From NCBI RefSeq assembly GCF_900176365.1, contig NZ_FWXY01000003.1, positions 124,001-188,000 of the forward strand: a stretch of 64,000 nt of DNA, in the 5' to 3' direction. How positions within the stretch are numbered: position 1 is the stretch's first letter; each line of letters starts with the position of its first letter. The notes under the pieces are model-generated. The model did no database searches. It was not told where the DNA came from and was given only the letters and a program-made list of their open reading frames with translations. The DNA comes from Desulfocicer vacuolatum DSM 3385 (GTDB lineage: Bacteria; Desulfobacterota; Desulfobacteria; Desulfobacterales; Desulfobacteraceae). Both the position numbers and the translations under genes were made by a program. Below are positions 54,489 through 62,651 of the stretch, one piece after another.

Positions 54489-56981
54489 CTAAATTAAACG
54501 GGGTTCCCACAACATTTTTTTCACAACTTTTCGATATGTCCCGCTGCCCGAACTACCGCCATGGACACCCCTGGCAGTACCATGGGCATTATTTTGTTTC
54601 CGAATAAAATTAAGCAGCCGGGGTCCCTTATAAACAGTATCATCCCCCTTACGCTTTGGAGACGGCTCCCGCACAAGAAACTCCACAACGATTTCCAGTT
54701 CCCTTCCCTTTTTACGCAGCACAAGTTCTGCAAAGGGAGATACCGCAAGGGATCTGGCATGTTTCATGGCGCCGTTGACAAAATCAATGAACCTCCGGCA
54801 TTCGGCGCTGGACACATCCGGGGGAGCACCATCCTTACCATGGACGGCATTGCGCTGGTATATACCAAAAAATTCAACCAGCTTATCCCGGAATTTATCC
54901 ATGGCTGAGATATCCAGAGCCACCTTGAAAACCATACCGTCTTTTCCTGTGCCGGTTACCTCCTCTTCCCCATTATGAACCTTCTCGGCATCCACAGGGG
55001 CCAAAATCCCATCACCGCTTTCAGAGTTTTTTGCCCCCTCTGCCATGGCAATGATCTCCCGGGAAGACCGCACCAGGTCATCTTCCGTATCCTGCCAGGG
55101 AAGCACCCGGGAAACCTCATCAAAAGAAGTGATTCCCTGCATCAGTTTATAGAATCCGTCCTCCCGCATGGTCATTAATCCCGCCTGGGCCCTGGCCACC
55201 CGACGAATGTCACTGCCGGTGCTATGGCTTAACAGAATATCTCTGACTTTATCATTCATGCACAGCAACTCATGGATGCCCGTGCGCCCCCGATAACCCA
55301 TGTGATCACAGTAGCTGCACCCCACAGCTTTATAAAACTTCACATCCCCCGGTATATCGGTGTCCACCCCCAGTATGCCCAATTGCACCGCATCCGGTGT
55401 ATAGGTTTTTTTGCACCGGGGACAGAGCACCCGGACCAGTCGCTGGGCCATCACAGCCACCACCGTGGATGTGATGAGAAAGGCATCAATGCCCATTTCC
55501 ACCAGCCGCAAAAGACCACCGGTGGCATCTTCGGTGTGAAGGGTGGTCAACACCTTGTGCCCTGTCAAAGAGGCCTGGACCACAGCCTCGGCAGACAAAG
55601 TATCCCGCACCTCCCCCACCATGATCACATCAGGGTCCTGGCGCATCATGGATTTGATAAAATCCACATAGGTGTGCCCAAGTTTGGGATTAAGCTGCCC
55701 CTGGACCACCCCTTCCATGACATATTCCACCGGGTCCTCCACAGTAATGATGGATTTAGATCCGTCATTGATATGATTAATGGCAGAATAAAGGGTGGTG
55801 GTCTTGCCGCTGCCTGTGGGACCTGTCACAAGAAGGATGCCCGACGGCAATGCCATGAGATCAAGAAATTTTCGTTTATTTTCAGGGGTGATGCCCAGCT
55901 GGTCAATATCAATGAAGTTACTCTGACGATAGAGAATACGAATGACAATATTTTCACCAAAGGCTGCGGCATACACCGACACCCGCATGTCCACATCCTG
56001 CTCCATGACCTGGGCACGGAGTCTGCCGTCCTGGTGCTTTCTTTTTTCAGAAATATCCAGTTTACACAAAATTTTAATGCGGGAGCTCAAGCCCGGGGCC
56101 ATGGAAACGGGAAGATCGGTTTTATGGTGAAGAATGCCGTCAATGCGATACCGGATCTGGAGACTTGACTCCTTGGGTTCAATGTGAATATCACTGGCCC
56201 CTTCTGCAATGGCATTGCTAATGATAAAATCCAGCACCCCCACCACCCCCTCCGGGCCGCCACTGGTAAGGCCTTCGTCCCCCACCACCAGATCTTTGGT
56301 GTTATCTTCGGTTTTGACGGCCATGCGCGGCATCACATCAAGGGAGACCTTTTGAAAATGTTGATGAAGGGCACGCTTGATATCCATGGAGGTGGCAATG
56401 GCTGGACGAATTTTACATTGAAACATGCGCCCCACATCTTGAATCAGTTCCTGATGAAAGGGGTCGGCCATGATCACTGTCACTTCATTCTTTTCTTTAA
56501 ATGCGGGGAGAATAAGATTTTTCTTTAGAAAATCTTCGCTCCACCCCTTTAAAAGATTGCGGTCAATGAGATGGAAATCTGGAAAAATTTTTAAGATACC
56601 CATTTGTGTGGCCAGGGTATCCACAAGTACTTTCTCATTGATCATACCTTTTTTGATAAGAATGGCTCCAATTTTTTCACCGCTTTGCCTCTGTTCCGCC
56701 AGGACGTTCTTGAGCTGTTGATGGCTGATCATGCCAAGATTCATTAAAAGCGTACCCAGAGGAATCCGTTTGTGATATTTTGCCAGTATCCGATTCAGGT
56801 CCCGCCGGGAAAGAAATTTTTTTTCCAGACAAATTTCGCCCAATGTTTTATATATAGAAAGAGTTTTCTGGATGGCCAGCGCCTCTTTTTTATGTTCCTC
56901 GGAAAGCACGCCCTCCGCCACCAGAAGTTCTCCCAGTCTAAGTTTTTCCCATTTTTTATCGTTTTTTTTATTTTTCATCAT
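54489..56981 (-). CDS. GspE/PilB family secretion/pilus ATPase with N-terminal MshEN repeats and a C-terminal extension
   Basis: 830 aa. Residues ~12-200 contain tandem MshEN-like segments (RLGELLVAEGVLSEEHKKEAL, PLGTLLMNLGMISHQQLKNVL, KIGAILIKKGMINEKVLVDTL), which in MshE bind c-di-GMP. The ATPase core has ASDIHIEP, Walker A GPTGSGKTTTL, Asp box VEDPVEY, Walker B DPDVIMVGEVRD and the zinc-type CPRCKK...CSYCDH. After ~640 a ~190-residue extension, found in no standard PilB, ends in a Gly/Ser-rich linker. It powers pilus or type II pseudopilus assembly; no pilin genes are in the window. Its 3' end is 10 bases from rng, convergent. Confidence 0.92.
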   Translation of the reverse strand: MMKNKKNDKKWEKLRLGELLVAEGVLSEEHKKEALAIQKTLSIYKTLGEICLEKKFLSRRDLNRILAKYHKRIPLGTLLMNLGMISHQQLKNVLAEQRQSGEKIGAILIKKGMINEKVLVDTLATQMGILKIFPDFHLIDRNLLKGWSEDFLKKNLILPAFKEKNEVTVIMADPFHQELIQDVGRMFQCKIRPAIATSMDIKRALHQHFQKVSLDVMPRMAVKTEDNTKDLVVGDEGLTSGGPEGVVGVLDFIISNAIAEGASDIHIEPKESSLQIRYRIDGILHHKTDLPVSMAPGLSSRIKILCKLDISEKRKHQDGRLRAQVMEQDVDMRVSVYAAAFGENIVIRILYRQSNFIDIDQLGITPENKRKFLDLMALPSGILLVTGPTGSGKTTTLYSAINHINDGSKSIITVEDPVEYVMEGVVQGQLNPKLGHTYVDFIKSMMRQDPDVIMVGEVRDTLSAEAVVQASLTGHKVLTTLHTEDATGGLLRLVEMGIDAFLITSTVVAVMAQRLVRVLCPRCKKTYTPDAVQLGILGVDTDIPGDVKFYKAVGCSYCDHMGYRGRTGIHELLCMNDKVRDILLSHSTGSDIRRVARAQAGLMTMREDGFYKLMQGITSFDEVSRVLPWQDTEDDLVRSSREIIAMAEGAKNSESGDGILAPVDAEKVHNGEEEVTGTGKDGMVFKVALDISAMDKFRDKLVEFFGIYQRNAVHGKDGAPPDVSSAECRRFIDFVNGAMKHARSLAVSPFAELVLRKKGRELEIVVEFLVREPSPKRKGDDTVYKGPRLLNFIRKQNNAHGTARGVHGGSSGSGTYRKVVKKMLWEPRLI

Positions 56982-57012
56982 GTCCTGCCAGCTAATTTCA
57001 GGGCCTCAATGA

Positions 57013-58431
57013 TTATTGCTTCCGAGGCATAGCATTTTTAAAAAAATTTTCCGCTGTTTTATCTCTAACTGCATTGAATTGACATGCACCAAACATCAGC
57101 TTAATCAGGCCAACGTCAATTCCTGACTCAGCAAGATCGCTCAAAAGAGTTTTTTTCACCCTCACCATGGCCTCCCGGGAGCCTTCCAAGGTCGTGTGAG
57201 TCAATAAAAACGCAAAATTGGCCTGATTCCATCTGGCTACCACATCTGTTTTTCTCATGCTCCTTAAAATAGATGTCTGAATGGACATGAGTAATGCCTT
57301 TAATTGCGAACTATCCATTTCTCTGCTAATGGTGGCAAAGTTAGCAAACAGCATGGTAAAAAGGGTGATGGTATAATTATGTCTTGTGGCATTCTCCATT
57401 TCCCGACCCAGAACCTCCATGAAAAACGTGATGGAATAGCCCTGGGTGGCGATGTCAATCAAGGAGAGCTCCTGATTCATGCGAAAAAAAATTTTCTTTT
57501 CAATAACCCCCCGGATAAGCTCCAGGGCAAGATAAAAAATTGATTTCTCATCCCGATTATAGGCTTCCAGGTGAATATTTTCAAAAGCAAGCCCGATACG
57601 CACCGCCCCCTGATTTTCGCCAATGTGAACATACACATCCTCATTTCCGGGGGAGGAGGGAGCGGAAATGTCAGATTCAATCATTACATCAACAATATCA
57701 TCAGGATTGATACGAATATCCTGGCGGTGCCGTAACTGGTCAAGGATCAAGGTTTTAAGTTCAGATGAGCGTTTCTTTCCAGGCATGTCCTCACCGCAGA
57801 AATAGAACTCAACATGGTTGTCATACACCAACAAAACAGAACCCGAAGAAAAAGGGTAAAGGGAGTTAATAATGGCAAATAAGGAAGAAAAGAGCTCCCC
57901 CGGGGAATTGTCCATGCTATCCACCATGTTGATCTCTTTTAGAATATTGAGCTTCAACAGATCTTGCTCAAGAAGATTGGTGGCAAGCCCCAAAATAGAC
58001 TGATCCGTCATCTCCGGTATGACATTATCCGATGTAACGGGCCTGGGGCGCACCCCGCCGCCTGGAACAAGGGCATGGATGGAGGAATGCAATTCTGCAC
58101 TTTCCAGGGGAACATCAAGGAACAGGTTCCCGCCGCACACTTTGCTCCAATAACGATCCACAGGGCCGCTATTGGCCCCCAGATGAATAATCGGCGTATT
58201 CCGGGTCACAGAATCATGCCTGAGTATCCGTGCACACTGATATCCATTCATGCGGGGCAAAGCGACATCCATCACAATGATATCCGGATTTTTCAAAATA
58301 GCCCTGCGTACAAGGTCAATGCCGTTGCTACAGGCAAGGCACCTCATCCCAATTTTTTCCAGTCCGTCCTGGATGGACAACTCCGCACCCGCAGGATCCT
58401 CCCCCACAAGAACAGTTAATTTTTCATTCAT
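57013..58431 (-). CDS. response regulator with GAF-like and degenerate GGDEF-like domains
   Basis: 472 aa. Residues ~5-120: receiver domain, with phosphoacceptor Asp in IIVMDVALPRMNGYQ (about 54). Residues ~180-320: a GAF-like region (EINMVDSMDNSPGELFSSLFAIINSLYPFSSGSVLL). The last ~150 residues follow the GGDEF order (YTITLFTMLF... VVARWNQANFAFLLTHT), but the RGGDEF signature reads RWNQANF, so no cyclase activity is expected. It is encoded just upstream (31-base gap) of the MshEN-ATPase and probably shares its transcript; together they hint at c-di-GMP-related control of pilus or secretion. Confidence 0.8.
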   Translation of the reverse strand: MNEKLTVLVGEDPAGAELSIQDGLEKIGMRCLACSNGIDLVRRAILKNPDIIVMDVALPRMNGYQCARILRHDSVTRNTPIIHLGANSGPVDRYWSKVCGGNLFLDVPLESAELHSSIHALVPGGGVRPRPVTSDNVIPEMTDQSILGLATNLLEQDLLKLNILKEINMVDSMDNSPGELFSSLFAIINSLYPFSSGSVLLVYDNHVEFYFCGEDMPGKKRSSELKTLILDQLRHRQDIRINPDDIVDVMIESDISAPSSPGNEDVYVHIGENQGAVRIGLAFENIHLEAYNRDEKSIFYLALELIRGVIEKKIFFRMNQELSLIDIATQGYSITFFMEVLGREMENATRHNYTITLFTMLFANFATISREMDSSQLKALLMSIQTSILRSMRKTDVVARWNQANFAFLLTHTTLEGSREAMVRVKKTLLSDLAESGIDVGLIKLMFGACQFNAVRDKTAENFFKNAMPRKQ

Positions 58432-59012
58432 ATTGTTCCCCTGTACTCAGAGACTGTTAAAATTCTGGCCCCATGGAGATAAAGCCTTGAACAGCAACCT
58501 CACCATTGCAGAACACTTACATAAAATCAGTATACAGAAAATTATTTTTACGGCAAGTGCAATCATTTTTTGTAAATGTTTGAATAAGTTTTCCACATTT
58601 GTGCACCCAGAACTGCGCAGCATACGAAGATCAGGTGCCCGCCCCCAATAAATGAAAATGGGGTAAAGGCCAAATACCAACCCTTTTTATTCTGCCAACC
58701 CAATGGACACCGGGCTTTAACCGAAAAAATCAATTGATTCTTGACACTTGACCAATAATGATTTAATGTTTCATGTTTATGACGGCAGACAATTTGTCAG
58801 CGCACATCTTCCCCATGATTTTCCAAAGGAGAATAAAGGCTGTGGCCTGCTGTTTTAAAACAAGCCCCAAAAAATGCAAGGCAAGAAGCAGTGCAACATT
58901 GATTTATTATGGTCCGGGCCGTGCCGTTTCAAGCCCCAGACCATACCACAGCTGTGGATAGCAGCTGTGGCAAAAAGAAAACACAAACCAACCGTAAAAT
59001 AAGGATTGACAG
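58432..59012. other. 580-bp intergenic region ahead of rpmH with two DnaA-box-like 9-mers
   Basis: No gene visible. TTTTCCACA (58589-58597) and TGTGGATAG (58953-58961, inverse CTATCCACA) each differ by one base from the DnaA box TTATCCACA; an inverted repeat CACAGCTG...CAGCTGTG surrounds the second. In many bacteria rpmH-rnpA-yidC borders dnaA/oriC, but dnaA is absent here. Probably the rpmH promoter region; an origin is only a remote option. Confidence 0.2.
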
Positions 59013-59147
59013 ATGAAAAGAACTTTTCAACCCAGCAGAATCAAACGTGCCAGAAAACATGGTTTCCTCAAAAGAATGTCCACAGCTGCCGGTCGACGCA
59101 TTGTAAACAGCAGACGCGCCAAAGGTCGTAAAAAGTTGACAGCCTGA
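59013..59147 (+). CDS. rpmH: 50S ribosomal protein L34
   Basis: 44-aa basic protein, [22 protein letters not shown]... ending in [11 protein letters not shown], the invariant L34 sequence pattern. Its length is exactly that of the family. AAGGAT precedes the ATG by about ten bases. First gene of the rpmH-rnpA-yidD-yidC-jag-mnmE run. Confidence 0.97.
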   Translation: MKRTFQPSRIKRARKHGFLKRMSTAAGRRIVNSRRAKGRKKLTA

Positions 59148-59163
59148 TAGAGGCACTTGACCA

Positions 59164-59517
59164 TTGGGCAAGTACGTATTTCAAAAAAACGAAAGGCTCC
59201 TGAAAAGAGCCCAATTTTTATTTTTGTCCAGACATGGGAAAAGGATGCAGACTCGTTTCTTCCTGGTCAATTTCAAGGAAAATTCCCTGGAAAAAAGTCG
59301 CATCGGGATCACTGTATCCAAAAAAGTGGGAAACGCGGTGGAGCGTAACAGAATCAAGCGGATGGTCAGAGAATATTACAGGCATAATAAGGACCTTCTG
59401 CCGGGAAGGTGGGATATCAATATTATTGCAAGGAAATATGCCGCCCAACTGACCAACCGTCAGATTCCCGATGAACTTGGCAGACTTTTTAAGAAAATCA
59501 AAAGGCCCTCTGAATGA
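59164..59517 (+). CDS. rnpA: ribonuclease P protein component
   Basis: 117 aa, starting at TTG 59164 with AGAGG ahead; there is no ATG in a suitable position. Basic protein that assists the RNase P RNA in 5' maturation of tRNAs. The RNR box [22 protein letters not shown] is intact. Its stop overlaps the yidD start by 4 bases. 16 bases after rpmH. Confidence 0.95.
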   Translation: MGKYVFQKNERLLKRAQFLFLSRHGKRMQTRFFLVNFKENSLEKSRIGITVSKKVGNAVERNRIKRMVREYYRHNKDLLPGRWDINIIARKYAAQLTNRQIPDELGRLFKKIKRPSE

Positions 59518-59726
59518 TCCAGCAGGTAATCCTATTCTTTATAAAAGTTTATCAACTCTTGGTATCCCCCCTGACAGGACCGACATGTCGTTTCTATCCA
59601 TCATGTTCAGAATATGCGTTTGAGGCTGTCAAAAAACATGGCAGCCTTAAAGGCGTTTTCCTTGCTGTCAAACGGATACTGAAATGTCACCCCTTCCACC
59701 CGGGAGGGTTTGACCCTGTCCCCTGA
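59514..59726 (+). CDS. yidD: membrane protein insertion efficiency factor YidD
   Basis: 70 aa with an amphipathic N-terminus and the family core [21 protein letters not shown], then [18 protein letters not shown]. Associates with the inner membrane and aids YidC-dependent insertion. ATGA-type overlap with rnpA. Confidence 0.95.
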   Translation: MIQQVILFFIKVYQLLVSPLTGPTCRFYPSCSEYAFEAVKKHGSLKGVFLAVKRILKCHPFHPGGFDPVP

Positions 59727-59813
59727 AGAAACGAACACCATGATCTCTTCCCCATTGTCCCTTTCATTCCTAAACAGATACCATAATATTTATCACGCAT
59801 TGCGGGAGACAAG

Positions 59814-61484
59814 ATGGAAGAGCAAAAGCGCTTATTCATTGCCATTATCCTTTCTATAGTTATTATTGTTGGCTGGAACACCTTTTTTGTCAGTGACCAG
59901 AAAGTAATAGACCCCCTGGAAACCGCCCAGGAGACTTCCCCGGGATCAACGGTTGAGAATATATCCCCCACAGCAGGACAACTTAAGGGAAACGCAGTTG
60001 AAGCCAACGCTGTAGCCCAGCCCAACCTTAAAAAAGAAAATGCCCGGCTGCTGTCCGTTGAAACCCCCCTTTATGACATTTCCATATCTGAATACGGTGC
60101 GTCAGTAACAAGCTTTACCCTTAAAAATTACCGTGAAACAGTTGAAACGGATGCCCCTTTTAAGCAGCTGATTCCCCCGGGTCTTGATGTGGGCTTATTT
60201 TCTGTGGATTTTGAAGGAAAAACCATTCCCGGGCTTGAGGATGCTGTTTTTACTGCCCGCACAGACAATTTGCAAAACCGTTTGAACCATGGAGAAAAGG
60301 TCATTGTATTTTCCTGGGACTCTCCCCATGGCATCACCGTTGAAAAAATATTCACCTTTTCCGCAAACACCTATCTTGTGGAAATGGATGTTGTCGTTAA
60401 AAACACCTCTTCCATGCCCCTGAAAGATGCCCTTAAAATTTGTCTTCCCCACCGAATGGATCAGGATAAATCCGGTGCGGCCCGATTTGGGGCTAACGGG
60501 CCTGTGGCCTTTATTAATAACAAGCTGGAAGAAATTGATTCTGATGACATTGAAGAAAAGGACACCTTCACCGGCAAAATTGATTGGGTGGGCAACAGTG
60601 GCAGATACTTTATCTCGGCCCTGGTACCTGCCACCCCCTGGGACGCTCAATTTAAACTTGCCATGGACGGGGATCTGATTACCTCTTCTTATATCAAATC
60701 CATGGACCGTATTGATCCGGGACAGCAGGCAACCCTTTCATTTGAACTTTACATGGGCCCCAAAAGCCTGAAAATCCTCAGCGCCTATGACAACACCCTT
60801 AAAAAATCAATTAATTTCGGATGGTTTGACATCCTGGCAAAGCCCTGCCTCATCGGTATGAATCTCATCCATGATATCATCCCCAATTACGGCATTGCCA
60901 TCATCCTTTTAACCCTTTTGATTAAAATTCTCTTCTGGCCCTTGGGCAGCAAAAGCTACAAGTCCATGAGTGACATGAAAAGGCTTCAGCCCCTGATGAT
61001 GGAACTCAGGGAAAAGTATAAAGATGATAAACAGCGTATGAACCAGGAAGTGATGGGGCTTTACAAGACCTACAAGGTAAATCCCATGAGCGGATGCCTT
61101 CCCATGCTTGTCCAGATGCCCATCTTTTTTGCCTTGTATCGCATGCTTTACCAGGCCATTGAACTGAGACATGCCCCGTTCATGGGCTGGATCACCGACC
61201 TTTCCGCACCGGATCGCCTGTTGAGTTTTGATTTTGCCATTCCTTTTATGCAGGCCCCCTATGGTATACCGGTTCTGACCATCATCATGGGAGCTTCCAT
61301 GTTTTTACAGCAAAAAATGTCCCCCACCACAGGGGACCCCACCCAGGCTAAAATGATGATGCTCATGCCTCTGTTCATGACCTTTATTTTCATTAACTTT
61401 CCTGCCGGACTTGTTCTTTACTGGCTTGTTAATAATCTTCTCTCCATTGGCCAGCAGTATTACATTCAAAGGAAATTCGCTTAA
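59814..61484 (+). CDS. yidC: membrane protein insertase YidC
   Basis: 556-aa Gram-negative type: an N-terminal membrane helix (LFIAIILSIVIIVGWNTFFV), a large periplasmic beta-domain (~30-330), then five membrane helices from about residue 335 (IALLTL... MSDMKRLQPLMMELREKYKDDKQRM cytoplasmic loop, PMLVQMPIFFALYRMLYQAIELRHAPFMGWITDLSAPD). Inserts proteins alone or with Sec. Gap of 87 bases from yidD; AGA-rich leader with GGGAGAC ahead of the ATG. Confidence 0.97.
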   Translation: MEEQKRLFIAIILSIVIIVGWNTFFVSDQKVIDPLETAQETSPGSTVENISPTAGQLKGNAVEANAVAQPNLKKENARLLSVETPLYDISISEYGASVTSFTLKNYRETVETDAPFKQLIPPGLDVGLFSVDFEGKTIPGLEDAVFTARTDNLQNRLNHGEKVIVFSWDSPHGITVEKIFTFSANTYLVEMDVVVKNTSSMPLKDALKICLPHRMDQDKSGAARFGANGPVAFINNKLEEIDSDDIEEKDTFTGKIDWVGNSGRYFISALVPATPWDAQFKLAMDGDLITSSYIKSMDRIDPGQQATLSFELYMGPKSLKILSAYDNTLKKSINFGWFDILAKPCLIGMNLIHDIIPNYGIAIILLTLLIKILFWPLGSKSYKSMSDMKRLQPLMMELREKYKDDKQRMNQEVMGLYKTYKVNPMSGCLPMLVQMPIFFALYRMLYQAIELRHAPFMGWITDLSAPDRLLSFDFAIPFMQAPYGIPVLTIIMGASMFLQQKMSPTTGDPTQAKMMMLMPLFMTFIFINFPAGLVLYWLVNNLLSIGQQYYIQRKFA

Positions 61485-61498
61485 ACCACGGAGGTATA

Positions 61499-62647
61499 AT
61501 GAAACAGACCCAGGAATTTGATGGAAAAAACATTGATGCAGCCGTTGCCAAAGCCTGCTCAGAGTTAAATGTAACCAAGAAACAACTGGTTTATGATATA
61601 ATCTCCTCAGGTTCATCCGGAATTTTCGGCATTGTCGGTGTAAAAAAAGCAAGAATACGGGTTACCCTGCCGGAAAAGAAAAATACAGTGGATGATCAGG
61701 TATCTTCCCATGAAGAAGATTCAGCAGATCCACAGGGCGTTATGTCCATTGTGGATGAAGCCTTTGGAAAAGAAATACCTGAGCCTGAGGTGCCCCTGGC
61801 CGGCAAAAAATTTAAAAGTGTTCCTGCGGCAAAGAAAAAACCCCCCAGGAAAACGGCCCCCAGGCAAAAGAACAAACCCAAAGCCACAGAATCGGAAAAA
61901 AAACCGGAAAAAGATTTAAAAAAAGAATCCGTGCCCCAAGAGGCTCCTGTGGAAAAACCCCGGGAAACGTCTGGGGTTCCGGTGCCGGAGAAGACACAAA
62001 AATCCAGGGAGCCTTCCCGTCCACCTGAGAAATCAAGAAAAAAGAAATTTAAAAAAAAGGAAGTCACCACCCCACCCCGGAAAAAAGAAAAGACAGAACC
62101 TGTTGATGACAGGGATGAGGGCTTTCCCCCCAAATACGTGGACGAAATTGCAGTGGATGTCCCGGAAGAAGCCATGGAGCTGGGACGGCAGACCCTCCAA
62201 AAAATGGTGGATCTTATTACATCCGATGCCACAGTGGTTGCCCAAAGTGATGAAGACCGCCTGCTTTTAAAAGTGGAAGGGGGCAACTCCGGTGTACTCA
62301 TCGGTCGAAGGGGACAAACCCTGGAAGCCATGCAGTTCCTCACCGATAAAATTATCAATCGTTACAGCGAGTCCCGGGTACGGCTAAAGGTGGACATTGA
62401 AGGCTACATGGAGACCCGGAAAGACAACTTAAGAGCCCTGGCCCACAAAATGGCTGACAAGGCCCAGAAAACCGGAAAACCGGCCACCATCAACCAGATG
62501 ACAGCCCAGGATCGTCGCATTGTTCACCTGGCGTTAAAGGATGATGCCCGGGTGAGGACCCAGAGCATGGGAGACGGCTATTACAGAAGACTTGTGATTT
62601 TCCCCAAAAAAAGAGCATATAAAAAAAGAAGGAACACCCAAAAGTAG
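61499..62647 (+). CDS. RNA-binding protein Jag/KhpB
   Basis: 382 aa. N-terminal Jag_N domain (KNIDAAVAKACSELNVTKKQLVYDII), a long low-complexity linker rich in Lys, Pro and Glu (about residues 95-205), then a KH domain (NSGVLIGRRGQTLEAMQFLTDKIINRY) and R3H domain (RRIVHLALKDDARVRTQSMGDGYYRRLVIFPK). The linker makes the protein longer than the ~210-aa Firmicute form. Binds RNA; linked to cell elongation and division in other bacteria. It follows yidC by 14 bases (GGAGG ahead), as in most genomes. Confidence 0.94.
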   Translation: MKQTQEFDGKNIDAAVAKACSELNVTKKQLVYDIISSGSSGIFGIVGVKKARIRVTLPEKKNTVDDQVSSHEEDSADPQGVMSIVDEAFGKEIPEPEVPLAGKKFKSVPAAKKKPPRKTAPRQKNKPKATESEKKPEKDLKKESVPQEAPVEKPRETSGVPVPEKTQKSREPSRPPEKSRKKKFKKKEVTTPPRKKEKTEPVDDRDEGFPPKYVDEIAVDVPEEAMELGRQTLQKMVDLITSDATVVAQSDEDRLLLKVEGGNSGVLIGRRGQTLEAMQFLTDKIINRYSESRVRLKVDIEGYMETRKDNLRALAHKMADKAQKTGKPATINQMTAQDRRIVHLALKDDARVRTQSMGDGYYRRLVIFPKKRAYKKRRNTQK

Positions 62648-62651
62648 TTCC

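Noticed and set aside
55272-56168. 298-codon plus-strand frame inside the GspE/PilB gene
   Set aside because: Antisense shadow with His/Ile-rich composition typical of reversed coding sequence.
58432-59012. Replication origin next to rpmH
   Set aside because: Only two imperfect DnaA-box-like 9-mers and no dnaA; not enough for an oriC call.
61696-62358. 220-codon minus-strand frame rich in Ser and Phe inside jag
   Set aside because: Complement of the Lys/Glu-rich linker; no independent support.
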